Positions 35,120-44,134 are shown, counted from the stretch's first letter. The stretch: DNA of 64,000 bases from Candidatus Limivivens intestinipullorum (GCA_018711185.1 DVIQ01000110.1:27165-91164); one strand, 5' to 3'. Translations and numbers: made by a program. The notes: generated by a model from the letters alone, not told the origin.

Positions 35120-35908
35120 TTACGGTTCAACAAGGCCAAACTGCAACAGCCCCTTTACCACTCCGTCCTCCCAGATGGGAGCCGTCACGTAATCCGCGGC
35201 CTCCTTTAAGGCGGGAACCGCATTGCCCATGGCGATCCCAAGGCCCGCGGCCCGCACCATCTCAAGATCGTTCATGCTGTCGCCAAAGGCCACCACATCC
35301 TGCCATCCCATCCCGTAATACTCCAAAAGGACTTCAATTCCCTCTGCCTTCGAGGCCTCACGGCGAATCACGTCCGCCCCTTCCTTTGCCGCGAAAAGAG
35401 GCAGCTTTACCTCCGGGAACGCCTCCTCGATCCTTTTCGCCTGCCAGGGCTCTCCAAAGAAGGCCAGGGCATACAGGTCATGGTTCAGAAGCTCCCCAGG
35501 ATCCCTGTATTCGCGTCCGCGGATGCCGAAGACCCGTTCCTCCCGCTCGATCACCCGCTCCCTGTGGGTAAAGCAGCCCACAGGTCCCAGGTTGCTGCCG
35601 ATGGAAAAACCCGCCTTCTCCGCGTAGTCCAGCAGACGCTTTATCAGATCCTTTTCCAGAAAGCGCTCCCGTATTTTCTGATCTCCCACCGTAACCTTTT
35701 CCCCGTTGCAATGGACAATGGCGTCTGGCCTGACGATTTCCGCCAGGGGACGGCTGAAGTCATTGTCCATATCTCTGCCGGTGGCCACCGCCACCAGATG
35801 GCCCTCCCTTTGGAGCCTTCGGACCGCGTCCAGCGCCGAAGGCGTAATCGTCAGGGATTTGTGGTCATAGAGGGTCATATCCATATCGAAGCAGATCAGC
35901 TTTCTCAT
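35120..35908 (-). CDS. HAD-IIB (Cof-type) sugar-phosphate phosphatase
   Basis: A 262-residue HAD hydrolase: motif I CFDMDMTLYD (nucleophile Asp8), motif II VATGRD, motif III Lys in the KAEGI region and motif IV VAFGDSMNDLEM. The cap sits between motifs II and III, as in Cof-type enzymes. Substrate unknown. The start overlaps the stop of the upstream lipoprotein gene in an ATGA arrangement (35905-35908). Confidence 0.88.
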   Translation of the reverse strand: MRKLICFDMDMTLYDHKSLTITPSALDAVRRLQREGHLVAVATGRDMDNDFSRPLAEIVRPDAIVHCNGEKVTVGDQKIRERFLEKDLIKRLLDYAEKAGFSIGSNLGPVGCFTHRERVIEREERVFGIRGREYRDPGELLNHDLYALAFFGEPWQAKRIEEAFPEVKLPLFAAKEGADVIRREASKAEGIEVLLEYYGMGWQDVVAFGDSMNDLEMVRAAGLGIAMGNAVPALKEAADYVTAPIWEDGVVKGLLQFGLVEP

Positions 35909-37374
35909 GACTGCGCTTCTGTCTGAGCCTCCGTGCCGCTCTCTGTCTCAGAGGCTTGTGCGGTATCCTCCGCGCTCTCTGTCTCAGAGACTTGTGCGGT
36001 ATCCTCCGCGCTTTCTGTTTCAGTCTCTGCGGCTGCGGTTTCCTCAGATGTCTCAGTGTCGGCTTCCGTCTGGGCTTCGGAAGCGTCCGCCTGCGCTTCC
36101 GCGGCTTCCGTTTCTGTCCCGGCAGCCGTTTCCGCTTCCGTATCTTCCTCCTCAACCTGGTCTTCCGGATTTGTGATCACGCAGTGATCCACTACGAAAT
36201 TCATGGCCATATCCATGCGCATGGTCTCCCTGAGTGTCTCTTCTCCGTAGGTGCTCACCAGGGTTTCCCTGCTGTCGGCGCCCGTCATCTCCACATAGGA
36301 ATCAATATTCTCCTCATAGTAGGTGTCATCCACCTCAAGTTTTTCCTGCTCCGCGATGGCGTTCATCAGAAGCTCCTGAGCCATGCTGGCCTGTACGATA
36401 GCCGTAGCCTGACTGTTAAAATCGTCTTCCGTCATGGAGAGATACTGAGAAAGGAAATCCACGAACTCCATATCGGATTCTTCCGCCATGCTCTCATAGT
36501 AGGCTCTCATCTGAGCGGTCCGGAAGCTCACCACATCCTCCGGGTAGCTGTTGATGGTGCTTCCCGTATAAATCTGGGTGTAGAGGTCATTCAGCATCTG
36601 GCCGTACTGGTTTTCCCGTTTGCTGGTCAGAATGCTCTCCCTCACATACTCCCGGTACGCGTCCGCGGTATCGCAGTCTTCGTTCAGCTCCGCGGCCAAC
36701 CCGTCCGTGAGCTCCGGCACTCTCTGGATTTCATTTACCGTAACGGTAAATACCACGTCCTGCCCCGCCAGCTCAGAATTGCTGTAACCCTCCGGGAAAG
36801 TCAGGTTCAGATCCACCGTTTCGCCGACGTCTACGCCGATCAGCCCGTCCTCAAAGCCATCGATAAAGCTTCCGGAACCGATTTCCAGCTCGTAATCTTT
36901 GGAGGTCCCGCCTTCAAAGGCCTCTCCGTTCAGCTTCCCCTCGAAATCGATCACCGCGATGTCCCCGTTTTCCACAGTTCCCTCATCAAGGGTCTCCATC
37001 TTGCCGCTGCTCTGGATATTCGCGTCAACCTGCTCCTGCACTTCCTCGTCCGTGGCCTCGATCTTCAAAAGCGTGACTTCCAGACCGGTATAGTCGCCAA
37101 GAGTTACATAATCCAGCGCCTGATAAGAAGGCTCCGTTTCCGCCGCTTCTGTCTGGGCTTCCGTATCGCTTTCGGACTGTCCTTCGCTCTGAGCTTCCGT
37201 ATCGCTTTCGGAGTCTTCTTCGCTTTCAGCCTCCGTATCGCCGCTGGGCGCTTCCGTTTCCGCCGCGGTCTGGGTCTCCTCCGCGGAAGTCACTGCGCTG
37301 TCCGTGTTTCCGGAACATCCTGTTACAAAAAGTGCTGCGCCGAGTAATACGGCTGCTGCTGTTTTTCTTTTCAT
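35905..37374 (-). CDS. Trigger-factor-like FKBP-type peptidyl-prolyl isomerase lipoprotein
   Basis: A 489-residue lipoprotein: signal peptide with lipobox FVTGC (Cys20), then an acidic Glu/Thr/Ser linker (about residues 25-85). A trigger-factor-like unit follows: a domain junction at YTGLEVTLLKIEATDEEVQEQV, FKBP-type PPIase (DIAVIDFEGKLNGEAFEGG, LTFPEGYSNSELAGQDVVFTVTV) and a helical chaperone arm (about residues 235-405). A second Glu/Thr-rich tail ends in 12-residue repeats of AEDTAQ-SETES type. The ribosome-binding domain of cytosolic trigger factor is absent, so it probably folds exported proteins outside the membrane. It lies between the deacetylase and the HAD gene. Confidence 0.85.
   Translation of the reverse strand: MKRKTAAAVLLGAALFVTGCSGNTDSAVTSAEETQTAAETEAPSGDTEAESEEDSESDTEAQSEGQSESDTEAQTEAAETEPSYQALDYVTLGDYTGLEVTLLKIEATDEEVQEQVDANIQSSGKMETLDEGTVENGDIAVIDFEGKLNGEAFEGGTSKDYELEIGSGSFIDGFEDGLIGVDVGETVDLNLTFPEGYSNSELAGQDVVFTVTVNEIQRVPELTDGLAAELNEDCDTADAYREYVRESILTSKRENQYGQMLNDLYTQIYTGSTINSYPEDVVSFRTAQMRAYYESMAEESDMEFVDFLSQYLSMTEDDFNSQATAIVQASMAQELLMNAIAEQEKLEVDDTYYEENIDSYVEMTGADSRETLVSTYGEETLRETMRMDMAMNFVVDHCVITNPEDQVEEEDTEAETAAGTETEAAEAQADASEAQTEADTETSEETAAAETETESAEDTAQVSETESAEDTAQASETESGTEAQTEAQS
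35938..36023 (-). repeat. 36-bp tandem repeats inside the lipoprotein gene
   Basis: Two units (35938-35973 and 35974-36009) differ at one base, followed by a 14-bp partial unit. They encode the AEDTAQ(V/A)SETES repeats in the tail. Confidence 0.85.
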
Positions 37375-37437
37375 TTCCTTATCCTCTCTTTTCCTGGACG
37401 GCTGTTTCGCCGTCCGTATTTTACAACCAGCGCCGTT

Positions 37438-38943
37438 TTACATCTGCGGCACCGGCGTGGGCCTGCTGCTGTCCCAGACAGCGGAGACGTCAAACAGGTC
37501 CGTAACAAGCTCCGGTGAATAATACATCCGGTAGCCGTCAAGATTTCTGCGTCCCTGACGCATGTAATTACTGCCGAACTGCACCCAGTACTTGGTAGAA
37601 TCCACATTGCAGTAAATATCAAATCCCTGGCTTTTCAGATAGGTGAACTTCTCATTGTCGCTGCCGTATCCCTCCCAGGAACCGATGTCCGCGCCGAAGG
37701 CAAAAATGATGATGTTTGTTTTGCCGATCAGCGGTTCCACATTCTCCTGCCACTTTACGGTGTCAGACTGGATCGCTGCCAGATCCCGCTCCCCGACGTT
37801 CATATGCCCCCAGGTATGGCTGGCGAAATCCCATCCGTCCGCCATCATGGCCTCGGCTACCTTCTTGGCGTCCTCCCGGTCCTTTTCCCAGGCAGCCTCG
37901 TCGAAGTCCGGATTGTCATCCAGAAACTTCTGCTGATCCGGTTGGAGATTTTCCCTGGTTTTATAGCAGATGTCGGTGCGGTACCCCAGAATCCCGTCGT
38001 ATCCGGTCAGGGCAATGGTCCCCTTAGCGCCCCGATAAGAGAAATCCGGATGCTCGTCTATGAAAGTATCCAGTATGGGAACCAGGTCGTAATCGCCGAT
38101 GGAAACCGTTCCGTCGTCATTTTTGTACTCATTTTTTACGTTTCCGTTTTCATCCAGCACAAGCTTTGTGGCCATGCCGTCGCCTTCCATATAATGGTAG
38201 TAGCATACGTCGTCCTGAGACAGGACAAAGGCTTTCTTGCCGGGCGGAAGGTAGATGCTTCCTCTGGATACCGTGCCGTCCTCATTGACCGTACACATAT
38301 CATGAAGGCTTACCAGCACATATCCCCTGTCATACATCTCCTGTGTAATTTTATTAAATTCCGACACCGTTGTCATCACCTGGTTGTAATTTCCGGATTT
38401 GTTATCTCCGTCAAACGCTTTGCTGGTATCGTAAATCAGCGTATGATAAAACACATGGGTGACTTCCTCCAAGGGATATTCCACGCAGGCCGCCTTGCTC
38501 TCCTCGTAGCCTGCCACAGCCGTCTGCATGGCCGTGCTGCTGTCGTACATGCCGCTCTCCTTTAAATGGCTGATCGCTCTGTCATAATCATACTGCGCTG
38601 CCATCCGGTCAGCCTCGGCAATCAGCTGCTCCTGGGAGCTTCCTGCCGGCGCTTCTGTCTCCCCGCTGTTTTCTGTTTCCACGGATGTACCCGCCTCCAC
38701 AGAGTCACCCGTCTCCGGCTGTCCTCCGCCGGCTGTCTGTCCTTCACTGCTTTGGGCCGGGGGCCTGCTTCCGGTATTTCCCTGACCGCCCAGGCTTTTT
38801 CCTGCTACATCCCTTATCAGAATTACCGCCAAAGCAATCAGAATCACAAGCATGAGAACAATCAAAATCTTGCCTATCAACACCTGCCGTTTTCGTTTCT
38901 TCCTGCGCAGTTCCTGCCGCCGTTGTCTTTCTGAGTAATCCAT
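37438..38943 (-). CDS. Membrane-anchored polysaccharide deacetylase family protein
   Basis: A 501-residue protein with a very basic cytoplasmic N-terminus (QRRQELRRKKRKRQ) and one transmembrane helix (about residues 24-45). A Glu/Thr/Ser-rich linker and an extracytoplasmic NodB-type domain follow. Metal-site motifs seen are SQDD in FVLSQDDVCYY and the HxxxH in FASHTWGHMN. It probably removes N-acetyl groups from cell-wall or capsular glycans; the divergent spacing makes the exact substrate uncertain. It is 63 nt upstream of the trigger-factor-like lipoprotein gene in the same direction. Confidence 0.82.
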   Translation of the reverse strand: MDYSERQRRQELRRKKRKRQVLIGKILIVLMLVILIALAVILIRDVAGKSLGGQGNTGSRPPAQSSEGQTAGGGQPETGDSVEAGTSVETENSGETEAPAGSSQEQLIAEADRMAAQYDYDRAISHLKESGMYDSSTAMQTAVAGYEESKAACVEYPLEEVTHVFYHTLIYDTSKAFDGDNKSGNYNQVMTTVSEFNKITQEMYDRGYVLVSLHDMCTVNEDGTVSRGSIYLPPGKKAFVLSQDDVCYYHYMEGDGMATKLVLDENGNVKNEYKNDDGTVSIGDYDLVPILDTFIDEHPDFSYRGAKGTIALTGYDGILGYRTDICYKTRENLQPDQQKFLDDNPDFDEAAWEKDREDAKKVAEAMMADGWDFASHTWGHMNVGERDLAAIQSDTVKWQENVEPLIGKTNIIIFAFGADIGSWEGYGSDNEKFTYLKSQGFDIYCNVDSTKYWVQFGSNYMRQGRRNLDGYRMYYSPELVTDLFDVSAVWDSSRPTPVPQM

Positions 38944-39119
38944 ATTTTACATTTTCCCCTTTTGTCAACAGTCGATATATGGATTATACCCTCCATACCG
39001 CCCTGTTTATTCACAGCAGATAACTATCTGATACCTGAACTGCTGCCTGTCGGTATTATATCATATCCCGAATGAAATTCTAGCGAAAAATGGGGGTTTA
39101 AGAAAAAAATAAAGAAATC

Positions 39120-39148
39120 TTGCGCTTTTGTTTAAATAATGCTAGAAT
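39120..39148 (+). promoter_or_regulatory. Promoter of the 155-aa membrane protein gene
   Basis: TTGCGC (39120-39125) and TAGAAT (39143-39148) with a 17-nt spacer. Confidence 0.6.
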
Positions 39149-39203
39149 GAAACAACAGCGGCGTCGATTTACGGCGCGATTCTAAATGTGCAGGAGGTTC
39201 ACT

Positions 39204-39671
39204 ATGTTTTGGAATGTTCTGATTGTCGTTGTGATCGTTCTGGCGGCTTTGCTGGCCATTTTTTATTTTGTCGGCAGAAAGCTGCAGAAAAAGCAGGCGA
39301 TGCAGCAGGAGCAGATCGAAGCTGCCAAGCAGACCGTCACCTTGCTGGTCATTGACAAAAAGAAAATGCGGATTAAAGATTCCGGCCTTCCCCCAGTGGT
39401 TATCCAGCAGACACCTAAGCTGATGCGCAGAACGAAGCTTCCGATTGTCAAGGCGAAGGTTGGCGCCAGAGTCATGACTATGGCCTGCGACGCCAAGGTT
39501 TTTGAGCTTCTCCCTGTGAAGAAAACCGTCAAGGCAGTCATCAGCGGCATCTACATAGTCGATGTAAAGGGTATCCGCGGAAATCTGGAAACGCCGCCCC
39601 AGAAGAAAAAAAGCATTCTGTCCCGTTTCCGCAAGGACAAAGCGAAAACAGAAAAAAAGAACGCCAAATAA
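39204..39671 (+). CDS. Single-pass membrane protein of unknown function (155 aa)
   Basis: N-terminal transmembrane helix (WNVLIVVVIVLAALLAIFYFV, about residues 3-23), then a Lys/Gln-rich coil and a soluble beta-rich domain (TVTLLVIDKKKMRIKD, IVKAKVGARVMTMACDAKVFELLPVKKTVKAVISGIYIVDVKG), ending in a very basic tail. ATG at 39204 follows AGGAGG by 6 nt. I do not recognise a named family. Convergent with the DUF1934 gene and sharing its terminator. Confidence 0.75.
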   Translation: MFWNVLIVVVIVLAALLAIFYFVGRKLQKKQAMQQEQIEAAKQTVTLLVIDKKKMRIKDSGLPPVVIQQTPKLMRRTKLPIVKAKVGARVMTMACDAKVFELLPVKKTVKAVISGIYIVDVKGIRGNLETPPQKKKSILSRFRKDKAKTEKKNAK

Positions 39672-39674
39672 CAT

Positions 39675-39736
39675 AAAAGATCCCGTGCCGCAGCCGTTAA
39701 GCCCCGCAAGGCTTTGGAGTGTTACGGGATCTTTTT
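39675..39736. terminator. Bidirectional terminator
   Basis: AAAAGATCCCGT (39675-39686) and ACGGGATCTTTTT (39724-39736). A- and T-tracts on both sides serve the convergent genes at 39204-39671 and 39759-40214. Confidence 0.85.
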
Positions 39737-39758
39737 CGTCCAGACTTCTATCGTCTTC

Positions 39759-40214
39759 TTAATCAAACAGCGAAAGCTCCGGTCCGTCGGCGCTCCGGGG
39801 CTGTATGTTCATATGAATCGTACAGTCCGCCAGATGTTCATAGTTCACCTCCAGCGCATAGTTGACCTCTACCTGGATTTTGTTCTCGTCTTCCCGGACG
39901 TCCACATTCGTGGCAGAAATTCCCACAAGGAGATTTCCAAAGGGCGTCCCGTAATATGTCATATTCTTTTTATTCTCCTGAAAAATCATATGGGCGTTGG
40001 TCAGCCCCCGTTTAGTGACCTCAAGGGTATCCCCGTTTATCTTGATCAGATTACTGGTGCTCCCGGAAAATCCCTCTGTCACCTCATCGTATTTAATATA
40101 ATGCTTTCCGTCTCTCTGGAAATAGCTGCCCGCGGTAATCACTTCAAGCTGCTCCTCCCCGTCCTGGGGCACAAGCTGCAGGCCGCTGATTTTTAATATA
40201 ATATCCTTCGTCAC
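39759..40214 (-). CDS. DUF1934 (YwiB-like) protein
   Basis: A 151-residue beta-barrel-type protein matching DUF1934 along its length: EQLEVITAGSYFQRDGKHYIKYDE, GDTLEVTKRGLTNAHMIFQENKKNMTYYGTPFG, VNYALEVNYEHLADCTIHMNI. Lipocalin-like cytosolic family of unknown function. Confidence 0.85.
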   Translation of the reverse strand: MTKDIILKISGLQLVPQDGEEQLEVITAGSYFQRDGKHYIKYDEVTEGFSGSTSNLIKINGDTLEVTKRGLTNAHMIFQENKKNMTYYGTPFGNLLVGISATNVDVREDENKIQVEVNYALEVNYEHLADCTIHMNIQPRSADGPELSLFD

Positions 40215-40313
40215 TTTGTCATAAACCTCATTCCTTGTACAACCTGTTCCGCAAGGGGGAAACGCGGATCCGATCCTTACTGCGCGCTTTCCCGGCCCTG
40301 CCTAACTGCCGTC

Positions 40314-40961
40314 TTAAAAAAGCAGCGGCCCCTCCGGCCCTGGCGCGAAAATCACCGGCTTTTTATCCAAAAAACGTACCCGGCCGTTGGTGGCCTCCGT
40401 CAAATCCTTCACCAGACCATCCAGCATGTCCGCTGGAACCAGGGTATCCATGCGCACGGTGTCCGTATAACTGGAATCCGTCACCGCAAGCCCCTTCTGA
40501 CCCAGAATGTACTGGATTTTCCCGATTCCATTGTAATCTGTCCCGAGGGAAAGGAGTACACCCTCCTGTTTTTCAATAATCACGCTGTTTTTCAGTCCCT
40601 CCTGCACAGCTTTGGAGTAGGCCCGGACCAGTCCTCCCGTTCCCAGAAGCGTTCCCCCGAAATACCTGGTGACCACCACGGCCACGTTGTGGATTTCCTC
40701 CCCAAGGAGCACATCCAGCATAGGCCGTCCCGCCGTCCCCTGAGGCTCTCCGTCGTCGCTGCACCGCTGAAGTTCCATGTTCTCTCCCACTACAAAGGCG
40801 GAGCAGTTATGGGTGGCATTCCAGTATTTTTTCTTCATGGCCGCCACAAATTCCAGCGCTTCCTCTTCCGATTCCACCGGCTTCACTGTAGCGATAAACC
40901 GGGACTTCTTCTCGGTAATCTCTCCCTCTCCTCCCTGATAAGCCGCCTTATACTTCTTCAT
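40314..40961 (-). CDS. YigZ/IMPACT (UPF0029) family protein
   Basis: A 215-residue protein with the family block KKSRFIATVKPVESEEEAL, THNCSAFVVG, QRCSDDGEPQGTAGRPMLDVL and VVVTRYFGGTLLGTGGLVRAY, plus a C-terminal DUF1949-like ferredoxin fold. Translation-associated or RNA-binding roles have been proposed for the family, without an established function. ATG at 40959-40961 has GGAGG 5 nt upstream; the longer frame lacks a ribosome-binding site. Confidence 0.88.
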   Translation of the reverse strand: MKKYKAAYQGGEGEITEKKSRFIATVKPVESEEEALEFVAAMKKKYWNATHNCSAFVVGENMELQRCSDDGEPQGTAGRPMLDVLLGEEIHNVAVVVTRYFGGTLLGTGGLVRAYSKAVQEGLKNSVIIEKQEGVLLSLGTDYNGIGKIQYILGQKGLAVTDSSYTDTVRMDTLVPADMLDGLVKDLTEATNGRVRFLDKKPVIFAPGPEGPLLF

Positions 40962-41113
40962 CTTCTCCTCCTCACCCGTCTGGCGCGCCCTTTGGCCGCA
41001 GCCTAAGTTTCGCGGCATAACCGAACAGCCGCCCTGGTTAAAATATGCCGCAAACTCTGACTGCCCTGTGTAAAATCCTGATTTTGGGCAATATTAATCA
41101 TAAAGATCAGCTG

Positions 41114-41256
41114 GTTACTATTCACAGCAGCCGCAAACACCTGCTGTTTGCGGCGTAAGAAAAGGATTCAGGCGTGAGCGGATTCCATTCGCGAAGCGAA
41201 TTTTCAATGAATCCGCGATGTTGCTGTTTACGGACCGAAGGGCCGTGAATAGTAAC
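41114..41256 (+). mobile_element. MITE-like element, full length (143 bp)
   Basis: Terminal inverted repeats GTTACTATTCAC and GTGAATAGTAAC are perfect over 12 bp. Flanking 8-mers ATCAGCTG (41106-41113) and ATCGGCTG (41257-41264) match at 7 of 8, as expected for a target duplication. Inside are three hairpins: arms GCCGCAAACA/TGTTTGCGGC, GCGGATTC/GAATCCGC with inner ATTCGC/GCGAAT, and an ACGG-CC/GG-CCGT hairpin at the right end. Non-coding. A second copy with seven differences is at 53900-54041. Confidence 0.85.
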
Positions 41257-41333
41257 ATCGGCTGCGCTCTTGTTATTATAATAGAAGAAAACACTTTATT
41301 TCAACCCTTAAATTTGTTATACTGGGAACAGCT

Positions 41334-41440
41334 GTAACAGTTCAGACCAGGTCTGCGCACGTGCTGCGCGGACCGTAAGAACGTGATCCAGGAGTGCAAA
41401 ATCCCATCGCCGCAGGCGATTTTTAATTGATTTTTTGAAG
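41334..41440 (+). repeat. Divergent structured element in the PBP gene leader
   Basis: Same architecture as the MITE-like copies with different stem sequence: a GTAACAGTTCA left end, arms GGTCTGCGCA/TGCGCGGACC around CGTGC, then GTAAGAACGTGATCCAGG and a short ATCGCC/GGCGAT stem followed by two T-runs. It ends at the GAAGGAGGG ribosome-binding region of the PBP gene. Confidence 0.65.
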
Positions 41441-41457
41441 GAGGGTTGCCTAGCATC

Positions 41458-44112
41458 ATGAATTTCAGCCGAAGCAGCATTGAACGAAAACGAAAAGACA
41501 ATACCGGCGCAAAGGCGGGACGGGCGGCAGGCTTTCTCGTCGTTAAGGTTCTTTTTCTCTGTCTGGCCGCCGCCGCGGTGGTGGCTGTCTGCGGAGGTGT
41601 TGGAATGATCCGGGGGCTGATCGCCAGCGCGCCGGATATTTCCAATCTCTCCGTAACCCCATCGGAAACCGCCACCTATATTTACGCCCAGGACGGTACT
41701 GTTATGCAGCGTCTCACCCTTCCCACCTCAAACCGTACCTTGGTGACTCTGGATCAGATTCCGGAGGATCTCCAGCACGCGGTAGTGGCCATTGAGGACG
41801 AGCGCTTTTACACCCATCACGGCATCGACGTCCAAGGCATCATCCGGGCCTTCGTAGTGGGCGTTACCAGCGGAAATTTTTCCGAGGGCGCCAGCACCAT
41901 CACCCAGCAGCTTCTGAAAAACAGCGTCTTTACCGACTGGGTATACGAAACTTCTCTGATTGAAAAGCTCCAGCGGAAATTTCAGGAGCAGTACCTGGCC
42001 TTAGAGCTGGAAAAGCGGCTCACCAAGGAAGAAATTCTGGAGGATTATCTGAATACCATCAACCTGGGAGCCGGAACCTACGGAGTGCAGGCCGCCTCCT
42101 ACCGGTATTTTAACAAGGACGTATCGGAGCTGACCCTCTCCGAATGTACGGTTCTGGCCGGCATTACCCAGAACCCCACCCGGTACAATCCCATCACCAA
42201 CCCGGAAAACAACGCCTCCCGGCGGGAGATCATCCTGGAGTACATGGTGGAACAGGGGTATATCACAGAGGAGGAGCGCCAGGAGGCCCTGGCAGACAAT
42301 GTCTACGACCGGATTCAGGCCACGGATTCCAGCTATGAGAGCAGCTCCGTCTATTCCTACTATGAGGACGCCCTCATCGAACAGGTTCTGGAGGATCTCC
42401 AGACGGAGCTTGGCTATACCTATCAGCAGGCCTATGAGGCCCTTTACACCCAGGGTCTGAAGATTTACTCCAACCAGGACGCCGAAATCCAGCAGATCTG
42501 CGATGAAGAATTCCAGAATGCCGCCAACTTCCCCGCCGGCACCGAGGTTGGCATCGACTACGCTTTAAGCGTCCAGAAGGCAGACGGAGAAACCATCCAC
42601 TATGGAAATGATAACCTCCGGGACTTTGTGCGTCAGACCGATCCGTCCTTTGACCTGATGTTCTCCGATTCTGACGCGGCAAACGCCGCGGCCGCTTCCT
42701 TCCGGGAAGCCATGGTTGAGGAAGGGGATACGGTTCTTGGCGAGCGGATTTCCATTACTCCTCAGCCCCAGGCCTCTCTGGTAATCATCGACCAGTCCAC
42801 CGGCTTTGTGAAGGCCATCGTGGGCGGCCGCGGGGAGAAGGAAGCCAGCCTGACCCTGAACCGGGCCACCTCCACCACCAGGCAGCCCGGCTCCACCTTT
42901 AAGATCATCACCACCTACGCGCCGGCCCTGGAGCGCAGCGGCATGACCCTTGCCACGGTTTTTGACAACGCGCCCTATGCCTATGAGGACGGCACCCCGG
43001 TGAACAACTGGGACAGCTACAACACCTACACGGGCCTTACAACCATCCGGGACGCCATCGCCAATTCCATCAACGTGGTGGCCGTCAAATGCCTGACGGA
43101 GATCACCCCCCGGGTAGGATACAACTTCGCCGTGAAGCTTGGAATCTCCACTCTGTATAACGACGAAGCCCTGGACGTGAATCAGCCCCTGGCCCTGGGC
43201 GGCATCACAGACGGCGTTACGAACCTGGAGCTTGCCGGAGCCTACGCTGCCATCGCCAATCAGGGAATGTACAATGAACCGAAATTCTATTCCAGAATCG
43301 AGGATCAGTACGGAAATGTTCTCATTGACAATACGCCGGAGCCGGAGCAGGTGCTTTCCGCGGAAAACGCTTTTCTGCTCACCAGCGCCATGGAGGATGT
43401 GGTAACCCGGGGCACCGGTACCATGATCGATCTCGGAGACATGCCCGTGGCCGGAAAAACCGGCACCACTTCGGATTACAAGGACATCTGGTTTGTGGGC
43501 TATACGCCTTACTATACCTGCTCCGTCTGGGGCGGCTACGACAACAACGCGGATCTGCCGGATGGGGAGCTGTATCACAATTACCACAAGGTGCTGTGGA
43601 ACTCCATTATGACCCGGATTCACGCGGAGCTTCCGGCAGCGGATTTCACCCAGCCGGAGAACATCGTCAGCGCCCTTGTATGCCGGAAATCCGGCCGGCT
43701 TGCCATCCCCGGCGTCTGCAACGCGGATCCAAGAGGCGATCAGACCTATACGGAATACTTTGCCGCCGGAACCGAGCCCACCCAGACCTGCAACGCCCAT
43801 GTGGCCCTGAATGTCTGCGCGGAAACCGGACTGCTTCCCAGCAGCACCTGCCAGACCGTTTCCAGGGTATTCATCCAGCGACCCGATGGAAGCTCCGGCA
43901 CCACCGACGACTCCAATTACGAGGTGCCCACCCAGACCTGTGCCGGCCACCGGGATTTGAGCCTCATCGAACAGCTGGAAAACCTGATCTACGAAACCGA
44001 ATCCGAAAGCGAGACCGAGACGGAACCGCCTACTTTGGATTCGGAGATGCGGCGGGCAGAAGAAGACGGGGAAATCCCGATCTTTACGGAAGAGGATTTG
44101 ATCCTGGAATAG
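41458..44112 (+). CDS. Class A penicillin-binding protein (PBP1A-like)
   Basis: An 884-residue bifunctional peptidoglycan synthase. Short cytoplasmic tail, a transmembrane helix at about residues 26-48, a GT51 glycosyltransferase (catalytic Glu in AIEDERFYTHHGID about 112-124, GASTITQQLLKN) and a transpeptidase with Ser479 in QPGSTFKI, the SxN motif in NSINVVAV and K667-T-G in GKTGTTSDYKD. The C-terminus ends in an acidic Glu/Thr-rich segment. ATG at 41458 is 12-13 nt from GGAGG; the TTG four codons earlier is too close to it. Confidence 0.93.
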   Translation: MNFSRSSIERKRKDNTGAKAGRAAGFLVVKVLFLCLAAAAVVAVCGGVGMIRGLIASAPDISNLSVTPSETATYIYAQDGTVMQRLTLPTSNRTLVTLDQIPEDLQHAVVAIEDERFYTHHGIDVQGIIRAFVVGVTSGNFSEGASTITQQLLKNSVFTDWVYETSLIEKLQRKFQEQYLALELEKRLTKEEILEDYLNTINLGAGTYGVQAASYRYFNKDVSELTLSECTVLAGITQNPTRYNPITNPENNASRREIILEYMVEQGYITEEERQEALADNVYDRIQATDSSYESSSVYSYYEDALIEQVLEDLQTELGYTYQQAYEALYTQGLKIYSNQDAEIQQICDEEFQNAANFPAGTEVGIDYALSVQKADGETIHYGNDNLRDFVRQTDPSFDLMFSDSDAANAAAASFREAMVEEGDTVLGERISITPQPQASLVIIDQSTGFVKAIVGGRGEKEASLTLNRATSTTRQPGSTFKIITTYAPALERSGMTLATVFDNAPYAYEDGTPVNNWDSYNTYTGLTTIRDAIANSINVVAVKCLTEITPRVGYNFAVKLGISTLYNDEALDVNQPLALGGITDGVTNLELAGAYAAIANQGMYNEPKFYSRIEDQYGNVLIDNTPEPEQVLSAENAFLLTSAMEDVVTRGTGTMIDLGDMPVAGKTGTTSDYKDIWFVGYTPYYTCSVWGGYDNNADLPDGELYHNYHKVLWNSIMTRIHAELPAADFTQPENIVSALVCRKSGRLAIPGVCNADPRGDQTYTEYFAAGTEPTQTCNAHVALNVCAETGLLPSSTCQTVSRVFIQRPDGSSGTTDDSNYEVPTQTCAGHRDLSLIEQLENLIYETESESETETEPPTLDSEMRRAEEDGEIPIFTEEDLILE

Positions 44113-44134
44113 GAGATATTCCGTACAGCAAACG

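Larger units (their letters stand above)
40962..41457. other. Gene-free stretch holding two dispersed elements and the PBP leader
   Basis: Contains a full-length element (41114-41256) and a related element (41334-41440) that reaches the ribosome-binding site of the PBP gene. A -10-like TATACT at 41319-41324 lies between them and could start the PBP transcript, which would place the second element inside its leader. Confidence 0.6.

Noticed and set aside
39007..39050. TATTCACAGCAG followed by a small hairpin, similar to an element end
   Set aside because: Only 12 bases match and neither the GTAAGAA block nor a right end is present.
42565..43950. A 461-codon open frame on the minus strand
   Set aside because: It lies entirely inside the PBP gene, whose plus-strand frame has all catalytic motifs; the antisense frame is a composition effect.
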